A stretch of 64,000 bases of DNA, taken from positions 7,903 to 71,902 of the forward strand of contig BRYA01000277.1 in assembly GCA_030267965.1 (NCBI GenBank), read 5' to 3'. The translations under genes were made by a program, and so were the position numbers. Positions 22,061 to 32,517 of this stretch are shown here, in pieces. Origin of the DNA: Triparma columacea (taxonomy: Eukaryota; Sar; Bolidophyceae; Parmales; Triparmaceae). A model generated the notes under the pieces. It had not been told where the DNA came from and searched no databases. It saw only the letters and a list, made by a program, of their open reading frames with translations. Numbering within the stretch: position 1 is the first letter of the stretch; every line of letters starts with the position of its first letter.

Positions 22061-22768
22061 TCAGCAGCAGTCTTCGCCGTGCTTGTCGCGGAAGCGTTCG
22101 ATCGCCTTGCCCTTGCTCTTGTCACCTGCGACAGAAGCAACCCAGTCGTCAGCCTTCCTCGCAATCTTGTCCATCTTCAGCTGTTGGATCGTCGTCTCCT
22201 TCTGGCTCGCTTGCTCGTCTGCTAGTTTTTTCTCAGCCTCCTCCACAGCCCTCCTAGCGTCGGCCCTAATTGACTGTGTGTTTGTCGCCCCTCTCTTCTT
22301 GGCCTTCGCCTTGAGGGCTGCCAGCCTCTCCTTTCTTTCCTCCTCCTCCTTCTTCCTCAATGCTTGCTGCTTGAAGGACAGAGGGGCGGTAGGCTGAGGG
22401 TTACTGGGTTTTGGGACGCTTGGCTTTGGGGCCGATGCCGATGCCGATGGTGCGATTGCATTGTAACGCTCCGAAACCTTGTTAGAAAATTCTGACAGTC
22501 TATCTGACCTGGTCAGCACCAACTGAACGCCATCGTTTTCCCAGCCGGCGTCTTTTAAAATTGTCATAGCGAGGTCGCTCGCCACGAGGTGGGCTCCAGC
22601 CTTTCCGGAAAGATTAACCTTGTGGTACTTTGACGAAGAACCATGACTCAATTCCTCTTTCATTGCATTCTTCAGTACGAGGTTGAGGATTCTCAGACTA
22701 TCGGCAGGAATGAGCTCCAAGCTCAGCAAGCTATTTGGAGAATCGGGTGCTGCCAATCTAAGTGCCAT
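22061..22768 (-). CDS. PUB-domain protein, putative p97/Cdc48 cofactor
   Basis: Intronless 235-residue protein. Residues about 15-90 resemble a PUB/PUG domain: a helix with L-R-I-L-N-L-V-L-K, a K-Y-H-K-V-N-L-S segment, then A-M-T-I-L-K-D-A-G-W and a short L-V-L-T strand. PUB domains bind the C-terminal tail of the p97/Cdc48 ATPase. After a Pro/Ser linker comes a charged, K/E-rich helix (about 130-215), probably coiled coil, ending C-C. There is no UBX or transglutaminase domain. It is divergent from the CFAP97-like gene with 145 bp between start codons. The family call rests on pattern only and is moderate. Confidence 0.6.
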   Translation of the reverse strand: MALRLAAPDSPNSLLSLELIPADSLRILNLVLKNAMKEELSHGSSSKYHKVNLSGKAGAHLVASDLAMTILKDAGWENDGVQLVLTRSDRLSEFSNKVSERYNAIAPSASASAPKPSVPKPSNPQPTAPLSFKQQALRKKEEEERKERLAALKAKAKKRGATNTQSIRADARRAVEEAEKKLADEQASQKETTIQQLKMDKIARKADDWVASVAGDKSKGKAIERFRDKHGEDCC

Positions 22769-22913
22769 TTGGGGGGATATGAAATGTCCTCCTTTTTCCC
22801 AAATTGAAAGAGTCGAAGTCCGAACAGAGAGGACAAAACGAGGTCGTTGTTAGCTTGAAATTGATTGTGCCTCTTTCCTCCTTTTCGACGTATCTTACCG
22901 AGTTTTCTACACG
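22769..22913. promoter_or_regulatory. Compact divergent promoter, PUB protein / CFAP97-like
   Basis: Only 145 bp lie between the two start codons, so the genes probably share a bidirectional promoter. CCGAGTTTTCTAC sits close to the CFAP97 side; a similar CCGAGTTTTGAAAG lies upstream of SPEF1 near 31590. This may be chance. Confidence 0.45.
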
Positions 22914-23776
22914 ATGGACCGCGGACGTAAGGCCATGCCCGTCCAGAATAAGCAGTGCCACGAGCGCTACGTGAAAAAATGCCAGGCTATGCACCGAGAA
23001 AGGGTAAGTTCTTCGTTCAGTTGGGCGCCAGGTTACCATGGAAATTTTCTTCAGGGGAGGGCTCTTTGTGTGAAATCGTTGGGTTTAAGGCCGCTTTGGG
23101 GGTTAATTCCTAGCCTCTTTGGATTGAGATGCCGGGGGTTGTCGCCAAGGGCTGTAAAAGTTGTCCCCCACCCCTCATCCTCGAGGCTGGTTTTGTTTGG
23201 GCCTTCCATCCCTGCCCCTCCTCCCTGGTACACCTTTTTGTTCGCTCCGTGTTTCCCCCTCTATTGTTTGTGCACTAGCTCCCTCCCCTCGTCCCTCCGC
23301 CCCTCTCCCCTAACCCTGCATCCTCTCAACCCCCCCCTCAGCTCCGTGATATGAAGTGCTCCATTGACAACAAGATGCCAAAAGCGTCTTCCCACCTCAA
23401 ATCGAACGCAAAGAAGAAAGCTCTCATGGAGGAGCGCTTCGCGAACATCGAGAGAGAGAACCGCATGCTCCTCGAGAAGATGAGCTACATCATAGCAAAG
23501 AAGGGAGGGATTGATAACAAGAATGAGAGCGTGCAATATGGCCGCTCGCTTAACAAGGACAGGAGAAAGAGGGAATTGCAGAAGATCACTAAGCAGAACC
23601 AACTAATCTTGTCCCGCATCCAGGAATCTCAGCCGACATACGACCACCTCGCCTGGGCTGAGGATGCACGGGCCAACCAGCAGTTCATGGCGAATATTTG
23701 CGAATTTAAGCCCAAGACCATGACGATGAGCAAGATGGGTTTGACTGATGATGGGGCTATGGCCGACGAGTTCTAG
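22914..23776 (+). CDS. CFAP97/Hemingway-domain ciliary protein
   Basis: Exons 22914..23003 and 23342..23776 join in phase 0 to 174 residues. The central region carries the pattern of the CFAP97/KIAA1430 (Hemingway) domain: D-N-K-M-P-K-A, a helix with E-R-F-A-N-I-E-R-E-N-R-M-L-L-E-K-M, then N-K-D-R-R-K-R-E-L-Q-K-I-T, Q-N-Q-L-I-L-S-R-I-Q and P-T-Y-D. Members are short axonemal or sperm-flagellum proteins needed for cilium assembly or motility. The N-terminal Y-V-K-K-C-Q-A-M-H-R-E-R segment is basic. The 338-bp intron is long for this window and contains a CT-rich 3' half. Confidence 0.78.
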
Positions 23777-23949
23777 ATCTTAGTGACGTCCTTTTGCTGT
23801 ACACTACTACCGGGTGGAGGTGGGGAACAAAACTTAATTTCTTTCCAGCACTTCTTTCCGAATTCGTTTTATTTTCTTACTGCGACTCCCTATCCCTCTC
23901 CTTTGTCCTTCCTGTCCCCGCAAAACGCAACCCCGATTGAGGAACTACC

Positions 23950-26900
23950 TTATTGAGGAACAACCTTATGTGGCCACTTCCTTGCCACCTCCAAGAACCT
24001 GGACATGGCGTTGAACCACTGGTCCCTGTCCCCCTCGCTCGCGCACTCTAAAGCGAGCTTGTTGGTCTCGCTTGGGCTGTCAATGTAGAGGCAGCAATTC
24101 TCTTTGGCGTTGCTCTTCTTCTTCCCGAAGCCAGTCTTCATGTGGCCCGGCCCGTACCCCTTGGTGATTGACCTCATCTTGTTGAGGTAGATCCTTTTGG
24201 CCTGCTTGCTCGTACTCGACGTGTCCTTGATCCAGATACTCTGCCAGTCCCTGCTGACGAAGATGTGCCTGCTAACTTTGCCGCCGTTGTCATAGCACTT
24301 GAGGAGGCTGCCGCTCCTAAGGAGGTTCCTATACTTCTCCAGGGGATCTTCGTCGGGGCAGGGCTCAGAGTTATTGACGTTCTTGTGCTTATCGCCGGAC
24401 AGGTCCACCACATCGCTGCCCAGCCTCGCGAAAAGGGCTCCCCTGCTGATCTTGCTGCCCTCCTGCTCCTTCACCTTGCTCATGGCCGTCATGCTCAACA
24501 AGGTGGCATTTCCCGCGTGCTTGACCCTCTCGTCGTTAGGGTGAATGGCCAAGACCGACTTAATCTTCTTCTCGCCGTCTTTCTCAATCATAATGGCGGC
24601 GTACTCCTCGTCGGCAGACACAATGTTGTCCAAAGTGTTCAAAGTCTGGCACATGAGCTCCTCCTGCTCTCCGAAGACGTCCATCATCTGGAGGAAAATC
24701 TTGATTCCACCGTGCTGCACAATGAGCTTGATGTTGTCCTTCACGAAGGCGAGCTGTCCAAACAGCTCAAAGATGAGACTGAGGGTCTCAGTGCTCTCCA
24801 AGTTGGCGTGGACAGCCTTCATGAAAACGTGCATTCCGAGCTTCGCAACCTCCGTGCTGGTGTCGTCATTTGTACAGAGCCTGTTCAGTGCCGCAATGAT
24901 GTATTGCACGAGAAAAGGGTTCGAGTTGTAAAGGTCCATCGTCTGCAAGAGCACCGTCACCCCGTTCGCCCCCTGGACAGTCTCCCTGTTGGACTCGCTA
25001 ACGAGGGCATTGCTCAACGTCAGACTCGCGTCCTGCAAGAACTGCTCGTCTTCCATCTTATTTTGCATCACCTTGAGCAACACCTCACCACCGTTCAGAG
25101 TCGCAAACCTATCGAGGGTGACCTCAGCGTGCGTGAAGACGCTCAAGAACTTGATTGCCCAGCTCAGCAGGTCGTTAGCGTAGTCAAAGGCTTGGATCGC
25201 GGTCATGGTCAACTCCATTACGCCCATCTCGGCCAAATCAATTGCTGCGTCGACGTCATTTCCAAGATTAAACAGCGCCTCCATACTGGCCTCGACGATG
25301 CTCTCACTCTCAATCATCCTCTCCATGGCTTCCTTCACGGCAAGAGTTCCCCCCTCGTTGATGATGAAACTCGTGGCGTATGCATCCTGCTCCTCGTCGT
25401 TGATGGCTCCAAAGTTGCTGATGACCATAATACTCAATCTCAAGATCTCCTCGTCCTCCTTGTGTAGGTTCATTCCAGTCACAATCGTCGCTGTGGCCTG
25501 CTTCTCGACCATCATTATGATAGCGTCGTCGTCTGCAGTCAGGTTTCCGACCGTCTTAAGCATGACCTCGCACATATCCTTGTTCTCTTGCCACTTCTTC
25601 ATCCCCGTCAAAATCTCCTCGCAGCAAGCCTCAGCAACGACCCTTCTGTTGGACTCCTCGCCGTAGAACAAGTTTCCCAAGCATACATAGCACTCCTCCA
25701 TGACTTCCTTGCTCTCCATGTGCTGTGACATGGCGTTTTTCATTGTCGTCGGGACTTGCACAGCCATCTCGAACCCAACAACCTCCTCGTTGTCATTGCT
25801 TAACAAGTGCAATATCCTCGTTCCCTTCACGACTAGCTTTTTCACGGTCATGTGTGTCCATATAGCACTGTTGACGGTCTGGATGTATTCGTAAGTGCTG
25901 AGACTCTCCTTCAAAAAGTCCAAGTCTGACATGCTCTCGATGACGTCAATGCTCTTCTCCATGATGTTTGCGTCGCCAATGTGGAAGGCCATTGCAGCCA
26001 AGAGCTCAGCGACGTTACATGACTGGGCGAGCAGGGCGTTAGCCTCGTCGCTTGTGCACAGCCCACTCAAGGCAGAGACAATTTTTCCGATGATACCAGC
26101 GTCTTGCTTGTGGGTCCCGACAACTCCGACCAAACTGGCCGCGCAAGTTATGTCCAGGTCCGCGACGTTTCCATCGAGTCCCTCAACCAGCTTGATGATG
26201 GCGTCAAGCTCAGTGGCGAGCATCATGTGCTCGGCTGCCTGCTCCCAGGCGCTCTCTCCAGTCTGGCTGTTGTAAAAATACTTGCTCCCATCGTCACCTG
26301 TGACCTCCTGCCACATGGCACTGTTGGCGTGGATATTAACTAAGTTCCTGAGCCTGTCCTCGAGCAAGGCCTCGGTACCTCCGGCAAAGGCCTGGACCAA
26401 ATGCGCCAGAAGCGCATTGCATGTGTCAGCAATGTACTGGTTCTGACTATGGGCGTACATTCCCCCCTGGATAATTTTGATGCCCTCTTTTCCGATATTC
26501 ATCTCGGCAACTCCGATGGTATCAGCCATAGTCCTCAGGCTGTAAAGGGCATTCTGGGTAAAGATCTCGTCCTGTAAGTTCTGGGGATCCTTCAGGGCCA
26601 TGAGAAGGCCGTTGGCAACACCAGCTTCCTTCAATTTGGCCATCACGTCCGAGTCATTGCTCGCAATGCACTTACTGAAAATACTAGCCGACATCTGAGC
26701 GGCAATCAAATTGGTGCTCGTCAAGCCCTTGACGAGTGCATCGAAGCAGCCTTCAGCATTTGCAAGCCAGTTGATGCCGTCGAGATGCTCAGCGGCACTT
26801 TCCATCAGAATGACGCTGTCAGGGTTAAATTTGCAGGCGCCGCTCAGCGCTTCTATCTGAGCCGCTGAAGAGACCTGGACGAAAACTCCATTTTGGTCTC

Positions 26901-29900
26901 TCTGCTTCAACATAGCGGTAATAATGGCCTCCACTGTGATGGCGTCACCGCCGAAGTCGGGAGGGCCCAGCGCGACGAGAGTGTCAAGCAGAGCTTCGAG
27001 CCCCCCCTGCGTCTTACAAATCTGGTCCAAGGTTGTGGCCAGACTCTTCTTGTCCTCGATATTTCTGAGGATCTCAGCAATAGCAACAGCGCCTCCTTCA
27101 GTCCCAACCAGGCTGACGGCATGGCTCAACGCCTGCTCAGCAATGACTTCCATGGCCTTGGCGGCCTGAAGGGCCATTCCTGTGGCGCCAATCTTCCCAA
27201 CCTGACCCTTCCCTGCGGCAGCATTCTGGATGTTGGCAATCATTCCATGACTGGCGATAGCATTAATACCCCCTTCCACAGCGGCAATGCTACCGATACA
27301 GGCACACGCTGACTCGATGACGAGAGCGGAGCCGCTGAATTCCCCTGAGCACATCCCTACGGCAGCATTCGCGTCGATCGTGACAGTGTCGATGGTGGCA
27401 AGGCGAGACAGAGTTGCCAGGCACACTTTCATCGCCTCTTGCTGCTCATTGGTAGGCTCGAAGTTCCTCAAGACTACGATGGCTCTGTTCAAACAGTCCA
27501 TCAGCAGGTTGGCGAGGTCTTGGTCCACTGCACCTTCCTCAAGCATCATGTTGCCGCAAAGCTTCATGCCGTGAGTGAAGCCCTCTACCACACTCTGGTC
27601 TCCACCTTCCATGGCTTCAATGTAAGGAATCACCTGCTCCAGGATGGATCTCAGGCCGTCTGGACCCCCGCCCTTGATGAGTCCTAGCGCCTTGGCACAA
27701 GCACTTACAACATCGTTTGAGTTCGAGTTGGCATTCATCGCTTTGATGAGGATCTCAGGCGCTCCGATGGTGGTCAAATCCTCACCCGCACGCTCGGAGG
27801 AGTTGGAAAGGGTCTTGACCATCTCAGCAAAGGCCGTCATGCAAGCTGGAGACTTGACGTAGGCGTCATTGCTGTTGATCACAGAGACGACCGTTCCTGG
27901 GATGCCCTTGTTGAGCACTTCCTCGGCACCCTCCGGCGTGGCAGCAATTTTGTTGATGAGGTTGATGGTTGCAGTTAAGCCCTCGACTTCGTCTTTTCCA
28001 TTAAGGCGGAAGAGAACGTCGGATATTGTGTCCATGACCCCACCGTTGATCAAAGTGGCGGCGTCGGCGTGTGCGGCAAGGTTCTGCAAGAGCTTGATAC
28101 TCTCAACGATGTCGGCTCCATCCTGCTCACTGATGTACTCGCAAAGGTAGTGAACCCCGCCGCCATGGACGATGCGTTGGGCTCCCTCGGAGTCCTTCGC
28201 AAGGCCAGAAAGGGCCACAGAAGCCCATTGAGTCATCTCAGGGTCCATGTCACCGTCCCTTATCAGGGGGAGCAATGCCTCGACAGCGCCTAGCCTTACT
28301 AGCTCCTTGAGAACGGCCTCGTCCTTGGTCAGTGCAGCAACCGACTGCAGGGTCTCGATGGTGGGGTTCTCTTGGAGGGCCTTAACAATCATGGGGACGA
28401 TGGGAAGTGCGGACTCCACGCTTGCATTGCCCGCAGCCCTTCCGAAGGCGGCGATGCACGCAGACACGAGCGCCTGCTTTGCGCTTCCCTCCTCCATGTA
28501 CTCGGTGCCGGCCAAAATGTTGACAAGGAGCTGAACACCATTGTACTCGGCAATAACGTCGCTGAAGTCACCGCAGAGAAGCAGCAATCCCAGGCGCTCA
28601 ACGCACTTGGCAATAGCAGGGTCGCCAGCGGCAATGTCGTCCGCAGTGAACTGAGAAAGTTCGGTCAAAGTCTGGTAGACAGCATCGGCGTCGACGAGGT
28701 TTGCAATAGCGCGCCTGCACACTGAGATGAAGTCGGCATTATTGGTGTGCTTCTCCATGGCGGCGAAAATGGCCGCTACAGCCCCCTGCTTAAGCAGCGT
28801 TTCCTTGCCCTCAGCATGCTGAGAGATTATCTCCATAATGAGCATCGAATTTGTAAGGGCCGGGATACACTGTTCGTCGTGAGCATTGGTGCTAACGACC
28901 ATGACCGCGCCCCGACCCCCGCTCTTCTTGTTGGCAACCTCGCCTCCAAGCCTCTTACAAAGGTCGAGAAGGAGCTCGGAAGCGGGGTTGAGGACTTGGT
29001 TGACATTGGTGTTGTTCCTAATGGCGGTAACGGCCGCCTCGATGAGCGAGAACTCGGCGAGGTCCAAGTCGGGGCATGTCTGCAGGATCCTAATTATCAA
29101 GCCGAGCGCTTGCGCTACCGGGCCTTCCATTTTGGGATGGCATTCAATGATTGTGATGGCAGAATTGAGCAACGTTGAGGGGTCGGCAACCTCTTCCACC
29201 GTCTCTACGTTTCCAATGATCTCCTTGAGAGCACAGCACAGCGCAGACAAGATCTCCTCCTGGCAAGGGCAATCTGGCATGCCTGCGACCATGCCCAGCA
29301 AGTCAACCATTGGAGGCACTCCGCCGAACTGCATGATCCTCGTGACATTCTCGGGGATCATGGCGAGGGTGCCGAGGCACATGGCCATGACAGGAACCTT
29401 CGCGTACTCAGACTGGTCCATCTTGCCTTCCACGAACTTCTTAAGTCCCTTGATCATTTGCTGCACGAGCTCGTCGGAGGAGAGCAACTCGACTAGTTCC
29501 ATGGCGGCCTTGCGAACCTGGTCATTATCGGGGTGGAACATTACGGAGGAGACAACGGCGTCAACTCCACCGCCTTCGCGGACCGCAACCTCACCCTCCT
29601 TAACGAGAAGTGCGTGAGTCAAGAGGGTCATGCTGTTGGTGAGGAGCTCCATGTTCTCAGGGTAATCTGAGATGTTTTTGATGGCAACGGTTACCCCTTG
29701 TGCCTTGACGATCGCCGAGACATTTGTTTCCGCCTCGGAGGAGACGCAGAAGCTACACAAAGTGATGGTACCGTTCTCCTGGATCACCATGTTGTCTTCG
29801 TTTGCCATCATGGCTTTGCAGATGGCCTCGATGGCCCCGCTTGCTGAAGCGATCGACTGGGCGTCAAAGTCGGCGTTCTGCTGCATCGTGGCGAAGAACT

Positions 29901-31364
29901 TGAGAGCAGCAGCGGCCAAAGCGGCGTTTTCGGGGTCGGAAACGAGGGCCTTGACGACAGCAGGAACGGCACCAGAGTCGACGACAGCCTGGACGAAGGC
30001 GGCATGGGCCCCAATTTTCTGCAGGGCGTCAATTGCCTGGGCCTTGGACTCTGCCGTGGCCTGCTTAACACCGAGGGCGCCAACAAGTTGCGTGATGGCC
30101 CCGTTGTCGACCAAGCCTTGAATGTTCTTTGCGTTGCCGGCGAGGCGCGAGATGGCCTTGCAAGTTGACTCTAGAGCCTTGCCAGAAAGGTTTTGCTGGA
30201 ACATCGCAAGCAGCGCCTGAACTCCTCCATTGCCGACGATGTCGTTTGAGGAGGAGTTGTCAATGGCTAAGGAGGCCAAAAGCGCGAGGGTCCTCTCGAG
30301 GAGCGCGGGGGAGACCCCACTCTCCTTCAAGATGGCGATGAGCTCCTCAATCGAGTCGCCAGTGATGCGCGTGAGAAACTTTCCCCCGAGGCGCGCCAGC
30401 TTTTCGTTGTCGGGGAAAGAATCCAGGACCTTGAGGTAAATGTCAATTCCTCCAGCCTCCTTGATGAGGCGAATAATCTCGCCGTCCTTGGCCATCTTTC
30501 CAAGGATCTTGGTGGTACGGGTGACAGCCTCGGCGTCCTCTGGTCCGTGGTAGTCAGAGTTGGCAATGTTGTTGAGAACCTGCAGAAGCGTTTCGATACC
30601 TCCGTTCTCGTGAATCATGGAAAGGCCTTCGTCCGTCTTCCCCACCTTCTCTAGAACCCTAAGGCAGGAGTTCGCTATGGCAGGGTCGTTCATGTTTTCC
30701 TTCAGAATCTTCATAATCCTCCTGACAAGGTCAGTGTCCACGACCTTACTGAAGGCCTTGGCGTTTGACATGATGGCCTCAATCATGTTCAGGCCGTTGG
30801 AGACTGGGAGGAGAAGAGGGGCCGGGAAGCGAGGGGGTCAGAATTGGCAAGTGACCATGACGAGAGCGCACCCCATAAAATTTGGGGAGAAGCGAAGAAG
30901 ACACTCACTTGACTCAGCAGGAAGGTTCGAGTTGGCATCGATGGAGGCAAGCACAGCGTCAACGGCGCCCTGTTCGGCAATTTGCTCGGCGGTTCCCGCA
31001 TCGTAACAGAGGTGGGCGAGCGCAGCCGAACAGCGGTCCAGAACATCTTCATCTCCCGGGTGGAGCTTGAGAACGTCAGTAATAATAGCAGCAGCATCAC
31101 AGTTGATCGCAATCTGGACGTTGTCGCGCCAGTTTGAATTAGGCGGGCATATGACCTGGGAAGGTTTCAGAAGCGTGAGATTCGAGGTCAAGGGTTAATC
31201 AGGGCAAACTGTGGAGGATCCTACGGGCAGTTCCCACAGGATTTGTGCCATTTTTCTCTCACCTTGGCAACACATTCGATCGAGTAACACGCGAGCTGCC
31301 TGAATTTGCGGTGCTCCTTCACGGCCTGCACAAGTGATGGCACTCCATCGTCCTTAAAACCCAT
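23950..31364 (-). CDS. Giant armadillo-repeat protein with WW and PH-like domains
   Basis: Exons 31364..31263, 31155..30909 and 30803..23950 give 2400 residues. Nearly all of it, from about 10 to 2200, is a succession of ~42-residue armadillo-like helical units with recurring patterns such as V-x-x-G-G-V/I-x-x-L and A-L-x-x-L. Around residues 1610-1640 an inserted WW-like module reads W-Q-E-V...Y-F-Y-N-S-Q-T-G-E-S-A-W. From about 2270 the chain changes to a PH-like domain: L-L-K-C-Y, V-S-R-H-I-F-V-S, W-I-K-D, L-Y-I-D, ending D-R-D-Q-W-F-N-A-M. It is probably a scaffold for many partners. It is divergent from SPEF1 and sits among ciliary genes, so a flagellar role is plausible but inferred. 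I do not recognise a named orthologue. Confidence 0.82.
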
Positions 31365-31646
31365 GTTTTGGGGATACGGAGAGTTGTGATAACCGAAGGA
31401 AGAAGGAAGGGAAGGAAGAAAGGAAGAACCGAAAAGAGAGAAAAGAGGAACACTTTTATATCCTCCTCTGTGGCTTCCCTAGACGACGCCAAATTTTAAA
31501 ATCTCCCCCGAGTCCTCCCAACTACCTAAACTTCCCCTTTCGTCACCATTCTTGGTAAATTAAGGGATTTTTACCCAACCTCACCTTCCCCGAGTTTTGA
31601 AAGTGTTTACCCTCTCCTGCACAGTTTGACGCCCTTAAGGTAGAAA
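31365..31646. promoter_or_regulatory. Divergent promoter, armadillo giant / SPEF1
   Basis: 282 bp separate the two start codons. The left half is a GAAGGAA purine tract with CTTTTATATCC; the right half is CT-rich. It probably drives both genes. Confidence 0.45.
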
Positions 31647-32411
31647 ATGGCGGGACTTACTGACGATGAGTTGCAAAAGCTCTACACTTGGATCGATGAG
31701 ATTCCTCTCTCGCGCCCGAAGAGAAACATTGGAAGGGACTTTGCCGACTGTGTGCTTGTCGCAGAGGTCATTTCCCACTACTTTCCCAAGATTGTTCAGC
31801 TGCACAATTACAGCGCGGCTAACTCGACGCCTCAGAAGCTGTATAACTGGAACACCCTTAATGGCAAGGTTCTGAGGAAGTTGGGGTGGCAGATTTCAAA
31901 AGAGGACATTGAGAACATCATCATGTCCAAGCCTGGGTCCATCGAGAGGTTTCTGCACCAGTTGCAGTTCAAGATGGCAAAGTATAGGGCGAATGGTGGG
32001 GTGGCGAAAGCCCCGGGTCCCGCTCCGGTCAGGAACAAATACAGTCAGCAGCAGCAGCAGCAGCAGCAGCGGAGGAACGTATCGTCCGTCCCTCCCAACC
32101 CTCCCATGAACCACAACAGCAACTTTCCTCCCGAGACACCTGTGTCCTACAACAACTTGGACAACCAGATGGTGGGGCGGCGGCAGCCTATGCCCCAGCA
32201 AGCTGGCAATAGTGGCTACGACAGGGATGCCCTCCAGAGGGAGGTCGACGAAGAGATCCTACTAGAGAAGGAACAGACTATCCAGGAATTGCGGGATACC
32301 GTGGAGATACTCGAGCTTAAGATTAGCAAACTCGAGCAGCTGGTGCGGCTCAAGGACAGTAAGATTTCAAAACTTCAAGGGCAGATGGCGCAGCAGGAGG
32401 GTTTCGATTGA
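31647..32411 (+). CDS. SPEF1: SPEF1/CLAMP calponin-homology microtubule-binding protein
   Basis: Intronless 254-residue protein. Residues about 5-112 are the CH domain of the SPEF1/CLAMP family: L-Y-T-W-I-D-E-I-P-L-S-R-P-K-R-N-I, D-F-A-D-C-V-L-V-A-E-V-I, N-W-x-T-L-N-x-K-V-L. A Gln/Pro/Asn-rich linker contains a run of eight Gln encoded mostly by CAG. Residues about 195-250 form a coiled coil (L-R-D-T-V-E-I-L-E-L-K-I-S-K-L), as in the family. SPEF1 binds and stabilises microtubules of the central pair in motile cilia. Convergent with the C2orf81-like gene, 106 bp apart. Confidence 0.9.
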   Translation: MAGLTDDELQKLYTWIDEIPLSRPKRNIGRDFADCVLVAEVISHYFPKIVQLHNYSAANSTPQKLYNWNTLNGKVLRKLGWQISKEDIENIIMSKPGSIERFLHQLQFKMAKYRANGGVAKAPGPAPVRNKYSQQQQQQQQRRNVSSVPPNPPMNHNSNFPPETPVSYNNLDNQMVGRRQPMPQQAGNSGYDRDALQREVDEEILLEKEQTIQELRDTVEILELKISKLEQLVRLKDSKISKLQGQMAQQEGFD

Positions 32412-32517
32412 GTTTGGGATCACTTCTGTTGGAACACTATAGCATCGCCGTCTATCTTAAAGATGTCGATAGGTCAAACGCACGCGGCAGTTTTTTCATA
32501 TTCAAAAACAAAGGAGT

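Noticed and set aside
24265..25467. Plus-strand 400-residue frame inside the armadillo gene
   Set aside because: Shadow frame; its His/Leu-rich composition matches reverse reading of the armadillo codons.
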